Shown: piece by piece, positions 6,740 through 11,742 of the stretch
Position numbering within the stretch: position 1 is the first letter of the stretch
Layout: each line of letters starts with the position of its first letter
From: an uncultured Rhodopirellula sp.
GTDB lineage: Bacteria > Planctomycetota > Planctomycetia > Pirellulales > Pirellulaceae
DNA length: 11,742 bases
Assembly: GCA_913061385.1 (NCBI GenBank)
Contig: CAJXTM010000039.1
Coordinates: 1-11,742, forward strand
Direction of reading: 5' to 3'
The notes under the pieces: generated by a model
What the model was told of the DNA's origin: nothing
Seen by the model: only the letters and a program-made list of their open reading frames with translations
Databases searched by the model: none
Translations under genes and position numbers: made by a program

Positions 6740-7471
6740 ATGCAGGTAATGCTAAAGGTCCTTAGTGGAAGTCACGAGGGACGTGAACTCAATGTGTCAG
6801 GCGAGAAATTTCTCATCGGGCGAAGTGAGTCATGCCAATTAAGACCTAAGAGTGAATCGGTTAGCCGAAAACACTGCATCATTGTCCTGAAAGACAATCG
6901 AGTTTTGATTCAGGATCTTAAGAGTCGTAATGGAACATATGTCAACGACAAGCGACTGCCCACGGATAAGGCAAAGGTTCTAGCTGGAGGCGATCAACTG
7001 CGTGTCGGCAAATTGAACTTTGAAGTCGTGATCGAGCACGGATTGCAGGCTCCGAAGAAGCCGGAAGTCGCGGACATGAGCGACGCAGCTGCACGAACGG
7101 TTGAGGCTGGTTCACACGACAGTCGGTTCGAGGAAGTTGATGTCGATTCGTGGCTTAATGAGGCTGATCAAATTGATCGAGTTCGTAAACTCTCTGATCC
7201 AGAGACGCGTCAGTTCCAAGTCAAATCCGGTGTCATTACCGAAGGTGAAGCGGTTTCTGAGTCAGAAGAAAGTGAAAGTGAAGATGACGGTGTTGGCGCT
7301 GGCGGTGACAGCACCGACTTATCAGTAAGTGAGGCGACCGATCCCGACAGCAAAAAGAAACGTGACAAAAAGAAGCCAGGGAAACTTCCCAAAGGCTTTC
7401 AAAAGTCAATCACGGATAATTCCCGTGATGCTGCAGATACCGCTTTGAAACGCTTCTTCAGCGGTCGCTAG
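6740..7471 (+). CDS. FHA-domain protein with acidic and lysine-rich tail
   Basis: A 243-residue soluble protein with no signal peptide. Residues about 3-98 form a forkhead-associated domain, a phosphothreonine-binding module: FLIGRSESC with Gly27-Arg28, SVSRKH with Ser42 and His45, and SRNGTYVN (63-70) are the canonical contact residues. The rest is low-complexity and probably disordered: an acidic serine/glutamate stretch at about 169-184 followed by a lysine-rich stretch at about 205-219, then a short helical end. The ATG at 6740 was chosen because GGGAG (6729-6733) precedes it by 6 nt; a TTG immediately before it is a less likely start. It probably reads Ser/Thr-kinase phosphorylation, but no kinase is in the window and its partner is unknown. 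The 128 nt after it holds no gene. Confidence 0.88.
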   Translation: MQVMLKVLSGSHEGRELNVSGEKFLIGRSESCQLRPKSESVSRKHCIIVLKDNRVLIQDLKSRNGTYVNDKRLPTDKAKVLAGGDQLRVGKLNFEVVIEHGLQAPKKPEVADMSDAAARTVEAGSHDSRFEEVDVDSWLNEADQIDRVRKLSDPETRQFQVKSGVITEGEAVSESEESESEDDGVGAGGDSTDLSVSEATDPDSKKKRDKKKPGKLPKGFQKSITDNSRDAADTALKRFFSGR

Positions 7472-7599
7472 GTTTCTTGATGATGACTGCGATAAGCATT
7501 TTCCGGCCAGCAGTGATTGCTCTGAAGGCTGTAGTCTGCGAACCGCGGTCAACGCTAGCTAGATAAAGACTTATTTAAGTTTCGAATGAGTTTGAGCGG

Positions 7600-8250
7600 A
7601 TGATGCACGATTCCAACGCACTACTGGTCCAGCAATTTCTTGAGAATGATGAGGCCGCGTTTTCAAAGCTTGTGCGTAGGCACTATCCGCTCGTGTTTCG
7701 GGTCTGTCTGAAAATCCTGAGGCATCGTCAGGATGCAGAGGATGTAACTCAGGAAACGTTTTCTCGCTTTGCGAAGCATGTTGACCAGTGGGATGTTCGC
7801 CGACCACTTGAGCCATGGTTGGTGACCATTGCCGGGAATCGCAGCAAGACGTTTCTGGCAAGGCGTCGTGGGCATCAGTCACTATCGAGCACGTTGGAAC
7901 CGGTCACTGATGAGGTGCATGCTGTCAGGAGGGCAGATGGGCTTCGTGAAGAGTTGGCATTGGCGTTGTCGACGGTGCCCGCACAGCAGAAGTTGGCGTT
8001 TGATTTGTTCCATGAGCACGGGATGAGTTACGTACAGATTTCCGCTGAATTGGATTGCCCTGTCGGAACGGTAAAAACATGGGTCCATCGAGCTCGCTTC
8101 AGTGTGATTCGCATTCTCCGGCAGCGTGGAGTGCTTGCTGCAACGCAGCCGCCCAGCGCTGAGGAAACGAAAGATTCTCGTCGGGTCAATGCTCCTGATT
8201 TCATGGTTCACCAAATGCAGAAATCAAGGAGGTCCGGCGATGCGATGTGA
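7600..8250 (+). CDS. ECF-type RNA polymerase sigma factor
   Basis: A 216-residue sigma-70 family protein with only regions 2 and 4, hence extracytoplasmic-function type. Region 2 spans about 15-80, with the core-binding block DAEDVTQETFSRF (45-57) and EPWLVTIAGN (71-80). Region 4 spans about 120-175 with the helix-turn-helix MSYVQISAELDCPVGTVKTW (142-161) that would read the -35 element. The C-terminal 40 residues are polar and beyond the usual end. The start is ATGATG, so 7600 or 7603; the ribosome site is weak. The gene overlaps the anti-sigma gene by 11 nt, implying coupled production and inhibition. Target promoters are unknown; autoregulation is common in this class but I cannot prove a promoter here. 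Confidence 0.93.
   Translation: MMHDSNALLVQQFLENDEAAFSKLVRRHYPLVFRVCLKILRHRQDAEDVTQETFSRFAKHVDQWDVRRPLEPWLVTIAGNRSKTFLARRRGHQSLSSTLEPVTDEVHAVRRADGLREELALALSTVPAQQKLAFDLFHEHGMSYVQISAELDCPVGTVKTWVHRARFSVIRILRQRGVLAATQPPSAEETKDSRRVNAPDFMVHQMQKSRRSGDAM
8226..8233 (+). promoter_or_regulatory. Strong Shine-Dalgarno for the anti-sigma gene, inside the sigma gene
   Basis: AAGGAGGT, a full-strength Shine-Dalgarno, lies 6 nt before the ATG at 8240. It is much stronger than the sites of the neighbouring genes and fixes the anti-sigma start, favouring ample anti-sigma translation relative to the sigma factor. Confidence 0.8.
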
Positions 8251-8764
8251 GGATTTTCACGAACGAATGCATGATCGTTTAGATCAACGGTTACCGCTCA
8301 AGTCTGACCGAGACTTATCTCATCATGCGGCTAATTGTCAGGATTGTCGGTCGGAAATGCAGATCTGGATCGAAATTGCTCCTCTCGTGAAGTCAGATTC
8401 CAGAGGCTCCACAGTATCAACTGGAGTCAGTCTTGGTTCTGCGGCGAAGGGATACCGTGCGATTCCACCAATGCTCACGGCCACACTTGCGGTTGCGATT
8501 TTGATCGCAGTCGTCGGAATTTCTCCCACGGAATCGACTTCCAAGCCGATAATAGTAGAGAAATCGGCGTCTTTGGACACACTGGCACAGGCGACAGGGG
8601 AGTTGGATCCCGTTGTTTGGTGGCGAAGTGTGCAGGATCGGGATTGGGTAGAGGAGACAATGCCCACTGTACGGTCTGTTAGGAAAGGTGTTGCCCCGCT
8701 GGGGCGAACCCTGGTACGCGCTGTGACGATTTTGACGATCGGCGGTGAAGGCCGGACCTCCTGA
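8240..8764 (+). CDS. Membrane anti-sigma factor with zinc-binding (ZAS) head
   Basis: A 174-residue protein. The N-terminal cytoplasmic part carries Cys3, His29, Cys33 and Cys36 (HAANCQDC), the HxxxCxxC anti-sigma signature; the Cys-to-His spacing of 26 equals that of the redox-sensing anti-sigma factor RsrA (Cys11, His37, Cys41, Cys44, from memory). A single hydrophobic helix at about 76-95 would anchor it in the membrane, leaving about 80 residues outside. It should hold the sigma factor encoded just upstream inactive until a signal arrives. Placement: overlaps the sigma gene by 11 nt and precedes the exported hydrolase-like gene by 13 nt. Whether the trigger is redox, zinc or proteolysis cannot be told. 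The outside segment matches no domain I recognise. Confidence 0.85.
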   Translation: MRCEDFHERMHDRLDQRLPLKSDRDLSHHAANCQDCRSEMQIWIEIAPLVKSDSRGSTVSTGVSLGSAAKGYRAIPPMLTATLAVAILIAVVGISPTESTSKPIIVEKSASLDTLAQATGELDPVVWWRSVQDRDWVEETMPTVRSVRKGVAPLGRTLVRAVTILTIGGEGRTS

Positions 8765-8777
8765 CCACAAGGTTTTT

Positions 8778-11123
8778 ATGTTCAAGTTACCTCTCGCTCG
8801 CTGGGTTACTTGTGCCTTCGTGGCATGCGTTTTGCCGAATTCAGTGGTTTCCGCTGAACAGTTATTCCGGCTCCGGAATAATATGGTTTTGCGGGGCTCC
8901 ATGGCGAAAATCGCTACGCTGAAGGATGGCTTTGGTGCTGCGTCTGCCGGAGAAACCCACCTCAGGCCAATCTGGTTGATCGATGATGGGCTGCGTCGTG
9001 TCTACCTTCACGGCAAAGGAATGGTTGCGGTGGAGCCGATCGATGTAGGTGAGATGGAACGGAATCTGGAGTTTTGGCAGCCGAAGCCATTGGGAGGGAA
9101 AATTGTTGGTGGCCTAGGAACGATCCAAGGCGTGTCACCGTTCAACGATTACGGAAGGCGGATCTTGACGATACGTGGGCCGGATGGTGGCCAAGTACGA
9201 ATCATCCAAGGTATCGCTGAAGTGAATTCGCGCTATGCGAAATTGGTCGCATTGAAAGGTAAGCCGAGTCTGAATTGGGATATGCGGATTTCTACGCGTA
9301 CTCTGGATTCTTCAACGCTTGCACGAATTTTCAAGAAACGAACTGATCAGTCTGATTTGAATGCTCGACTAGAGGTGGTCCGCTTTTTCATCGCCTCGGA
9401 GCGTTACAGGGAGGCAAAAGAAACTCTACAAGCAACGATTGATGACTTCCCTGAGGAAGTTGATTTGCTTTCGCAGTTGGCTGCTCTTACAAAGCGTCAA
9501 GCAGACCAGTTATTGCAAGAAGCTAGCGATCGAGCAGATGCCGGACAGTACCAACTGGCGCGGGGAATTCTGCAGGGGTTTCCCTTGCAGGAAGTGAGTC
9601 GGATCACAAAGATTCAGGTGGAGGATGCGCTCAAGAAAATCAATGAACCTGTTCAAAAGTCTTCCGATCTGCTGCGGAAATTACGAAACCAGGTGAGTAT
9701 GTTACCCGCTAACCAGCAGATGAATTTGGCTGGGATTCTTGACGAGATGGAAGCGGGATTGTCTGCTGACACCCTCTCAAGGCTGAGCGATTACGAGCGA
9801 TTGGGTGACGTTGATAATCTTCCAATTGATAATCGAATTGCATTGGCAGTTGCCGGATGGATACTGGGCTCGGGTTCTGGTGAGCAAAACCTGAGCATTG
9901 CAACATCGTTGATTCAGGTACGCGATCTTGTCGTGGAGTATCTTTCAACTGCTGATGGTGCTCGGCGTAAAGCCATCCTTGCCGAGTTAAGTAATCTTGA
10001 GGGCAGTGAAGCGGAGTATGTAGACCGCATTCTGCCATTACTGACCCCGGTATTGCCTTGGCCGGAAGGGGCTCAGCATCCGAACATCCCCGGGATGTTC
10101 AGTGTTAGTACTGAGTCGTTTAGATACGTGATACAGTTGCCACCCGAATATAACCCGCTTCGACAGTATCCATGCGTGGTTGCTTTGCACGAATCACGTT
10201 CGCCGGTTGAAAGTCAGTTGGATTGGTGGTCGGGTGGATACCGTGAGCAAATCCAAGCAAGGATGGGCTATGGGGCTCGCAGCGGTTTTATTGTTGTTGC
10301 CCCAGTCTGGTCACGTTCTGATCAACGTGGTTACGAGTACACACCACAGGAACACCAACGCGTTCTGGCCGCAATGCGAGACGCGATGCGCCGCGCCTCA
10401 ATTGACTCCGACCGTATATTCATTGCGGGCCACGGTGAGGGTGCGACAGCGGCCTGGGACATCGCTCTTGCACATCCTGATTTGTGGGCTGGCATGATCT
10501 CAATCAGCGGAACGCCTTCAAAGACGATTCCCCACTATGAACCCAATTCACGCCATGTCCCACTCTACATGGTGATGGGCGAGTTAGATGGAGCGAAGGC
10601 TGGTGGCGCGATCTTAAATGACTACATGACGTTCAACCATGACGCCATGGTGGTGATGTATCGCGGTCGTGGCAGAGAATACTTCTATGATGAATTACCA
10701 CGACTATTTGAATGGATGAGTTTGAAATCGCACCAACGCAGGGAAATGCCTCGTGAGATCGAGGTAGCTACGATACGTGAGGGCGATCAGTTCTTCTGGT
10801 GGTTAGAGTTGGGAGAGCTCAAGGCAGGAGTTCCCGTCGATCCCATTTTGTGGGATCAAGCCGACCGCATCCGTGCAGGTAAAGTAGTCGCCGCTATTGG
10901 TGCGGATAATCAGATTCGGGTGCAGCGTGGTCCTGCTGATAGATTTCGGCTGCTCTTGCGTCCAATGTCTGGTGCGCTTGATCTCAATCAGGAAGTCATT
11001 GTCCGTGAAGGAAGTCGGTCCAAACGCCTTCAGTTCGATGGATCGCTTCAGTTCATGTTGGAAGATGTACGGCAGCGAGCTGATCGTAAAAGAGCTTTTT
11101 GGATGACGGAAGTGATCCCCTGA
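8778..11123 (+). CDS. Exported alpha/beta-hydrolase-like protein with degenerate catalytic site
   Basis: A 781-residue protein with a signal peptide (hydrophobic core from about residue 8, likely cleavage after SVVSA near residue 26). Residues about 190-300 are helical and resemble tetratricopeptide-type repeats (ERYREAKETLQATIDDFPEE). Residues about 448-655 resemble the esterase/PHB-depolymerase branch of alpha/beta hydrolases: QYPCVVALHE, the strand before the elbow DRIFIAGHGEGATAAW, MVMGELDG, and EYFYDELPRLFEWM. The nucleophile elbow should read GxSxG but is GHGEG, with Gly553 in place of Ser; the usual His before the final helix is Arg633; Asp604 may be the remaining acid. The C-terminal 120 residues look like a beta-rich accessory domain. 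The start at 8778 follows AAGG by 5 nt and places the signal peptide at the terminus; a GTG at 8745 is less likely. It is probably co-transcribed with the sigma/anti-sigma pair. Confidence 0.82.
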   Translation: MFKLPLARWVTCAFVACVLPNSVVSAEQLFRLRNNMVLRGSMAKIATLKDGFGAASAGETHLRPIWLIDDGLRRVYLHGKGMVAVEPIDVGEMERNLEFWQPKPLGGKIVGGLGTIQGVSPFNDYGRRILTIRGPDGGQVRIIQGIAEVNSRYAKLVALKGKPSLNWDMRISTRTLDSSTLARIFKKRTDQSDLNARLEVVRFFIASERYREAKETLQATIDDFPEEVDLLSQLAALTKRQADQLLQEASDRADAGQYQLARGILQGFPLQEVSRITKIQVEDALKKINEPVQKSSDLLRKLRNQVSMLPANQQMNLAGILDEMEAGLSADTLSRLSDYERLGDVDNLPIDNRIALAVAGWILGSGSGEQNLSIATSLIQVRDLVVEYLSTADGARRKAILAELSNLEGSEAEYVDRILPLLTPVLPWPEGAQHPNIPGMFSVSTESFRYVIQLPPEYNPLRQYPCVVALHESRSPVESQLDWWSGGYREQIQARMGYGARSGFIVVAPVWSRSDQRGYEYTPQEHQRVLAAMRDAMRRASIDSDRIFIAGHGEGATAAWDIALAHPDLWAGMISISGTPSKTIPHYEPNSRHVPLYMVMGELDGAKAGGAILNDYMTFNHDAMVVMYRGRGREYFYDELPRLFEWMSLKSHQRREMPREIEVATIREGDQFFWWLELGELKAGVPVDPILWDQADRIRAGKVVAAIGADNQIRVQRGPADRFRLLLRPMSGALDLNQEVIVREGSRSKRLQFDGSLQFMLEDVRQRADRKRAFWMTEVIP

Positions 11124-11269
11124 AAACCGTCGCAATGAACAGCTGGGGAGATCAGTGGATCGCAGGTGGGGATTCCTGATTGAGTCATGTGACATCCACC
11201 TTGGACGCAGTGACCAAGTCGGTTGATTCGGTCAAGGCTTGCCCGTTTCGCCGAGGTTTTGCTGCCCTG

Positions 11270-11298
11270 CTCTCTTTCTGTTTAAAAGCTGGAGAGAG
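11270..11298 (+). promoter_or_regulatory. Inverted repeat in the gap before the last gene
   Basis: CTCTCT (11270-11275) and AGAGAG (11293-11298) can pair as a 6-bp stem around a 17-nt loop. It lies in the 250-nt gap between the hydrolase-like gene and the Tat-signal gene, which otherwise holds overlapping weak inverted repeats (CTTGG 11200-11204 with CCAAG 11214-11218) and a possible -10 element TACAAT at 11328-11333 without a well-placed -35. Function is not established. Confidence 0.25.
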
Positions 11299-11373
11299 TA
11301 TTGAGTAACAACCCTGCAAAAACCATTTACAATGCACACCTTCCCCTTCCAATCATTCTCTCGAGGTATTCCT

Positions 11374-11694
11374 GTGAAACGCCGTGACTTTCTGACTTCG
11401 AATGTTGTACTTGCCGGTGCCGCCATTTCTGCTGCAAGTCAAGTGAATCAAGGTACGGCGATCGCTCAGGAAAGTGATGCGAAACCAGTATCTGGCAGGG
11501 TCAGGCAATCAGTCATGGGTTGGTGCTTCAAGCCTATGGATACCATCACCCTCGCGAAGCACTGTAAGCAGATTGGTTTGGAGGCAATGGAGGGTATTCC
11601 GAATGATCAATATGGGGCAGTGACTGACTTGGGACTCAAAATATCACTCGTCTCCAGTCATGGCTTTGCAAAGGGACCCCTTGATCCTGAGAAT
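11374..11694 (+). CDS. Tat-exported xylose-isomerase-like TIM-barrel protein (3' end missing)
   Basis: The first 107 residues of a longer protein cut by the contig end. It begins with KRRDFL, a twin-arginine motif (Arg3-Arg4), followed by a hydrophobic stretch (VVLAGAAISAAS) and a likely processed end near QE, so it should be exported folded by the Tat system. The mature part, RQSVMGWCFKPMDTITLAKH and following GLEAMEGI, matches the start of hydroxypyruvate isomerase/AP-endonuclease-2-type TIM barrels (first strand and helix). The GTG start at 11374 is supported by GAGG at 11363-11366 at proper distance. Members of this family are frequent in planctomycetes and act on sugars, but the metal ligands lie in the missing part, so substrate and activity are unknown. 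The frame continues into adapter DNA after 11694; those residues are false. Confidence 0.82.
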
Positions 11695-11742
11695 CTGTCT
11701 CTTATACACATCTCCGAGCCCACGAGACCGAGGCTGATCTCG
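11695..11742 (+). other. Sequencing adapter remnant (Nextera read-2 side, with i7 index)
   Basis: Not genomic DNA. Positions 11695-11713 are the 19-bp mosaic end in reverse complement (CTGTCTCTTATACACATCT), 11714-11728 complete the read-2 adapter, 11729-11736 (CGAGGCTG) match the i7 index I know as N710, and 11737-11742 begin the P7 sequence. The biological insert ends at 11694. In the frame of the last gene this adapter translates to LSLIHISEPTR, a peptide seen as contamination in protein databases. Confidence 0.98.

Noticed and set aside
7539..7566. Possible ECF-type autoregulatory promoter (CGAACC ... GATAA, 17-nt gap) before the sigma gene
   Set aside because: The match to a typical GGAAC -35 is partial and no second copy is available to support it.
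8745..8777. GTG at 8745 as the start of the exported hydrolase-like protein
   Set aside because: It would bury the signal peptide behind 11 polar residues; the ATG at 8778 has AAGG upstream and starts directly with the signal peptide.

Overview
The window is a short-read assembly contig with Nextera-type sequencing adapters still attached at both ends (1-46 and 11695-11742). The biological insert is therefore 47-11694. Base composition looks near 50% GC, all genes share similar codon use, and I see no mobile element, CRISPR array, rRNA or tRNA. The content suggests a member of the Planctomycetota, probably Pirellulaceae-like: a twin-arginine-exported xylose-isomerase-like TIM-barrel protein, an ECF sigma/zinc anti-sigma pair followed by a large exported hydrolase-like protein, a stand-alone FHA protein, and few good Shine-Dalgarno sites. 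This assignment is inference from gene content only.

Left part (minus strand, 97-3954): one 1056-residue protein carries all three components of the AmmeMemoRadiSam system in a single chain, in the order radical SAM enzyme, AMMECR1, an unassigned segment of about 170 residues, and MEMO1. These components are more usually separate genes. A DJ-1/PfpI-family protein follows in the same direction. A small hairpin lies immediately in front of the fusion gene.

Middle part (plus strand, 4081-6411): gcvT, gcvH and a LipM-type octanoyltransferase gene form a tight cluster (22-nt gap, then a 4-nt ATGA overlap). GcvT and GcvH are the T and H proteins of glycine cleavage, and the transferase would load octanoyl groups on the H-protein lysine. 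No glycine decarboxylase (gcvP) gene is in the window. A 328-nt gap with several inverted repeats follows.

Right part (plus strand, 6740-11694): an FHA-domain protein; an ECF-type sigma factor; an overlapping membrane anti-sigma factor with a zinc-finger (HxxxCxxC) head; and a 781-residue exported protein with a helical-repeat region and an alpha/beta-hydrolase-like domain whose expected catalytic Ser and His are replaced by Gly and Arg. The sigma, anti-sigma and exported genes look like one transcription unit. The last gene, a Tat-exported TIM-barrel protein, is cut off by the end of the insert.

The two points most worth following are the single-chain AmmeMemoRadiSam protein with its extra domain, and the apparently catalytically dead exported hydrolase tied to a sigma/anti-sigma switch.
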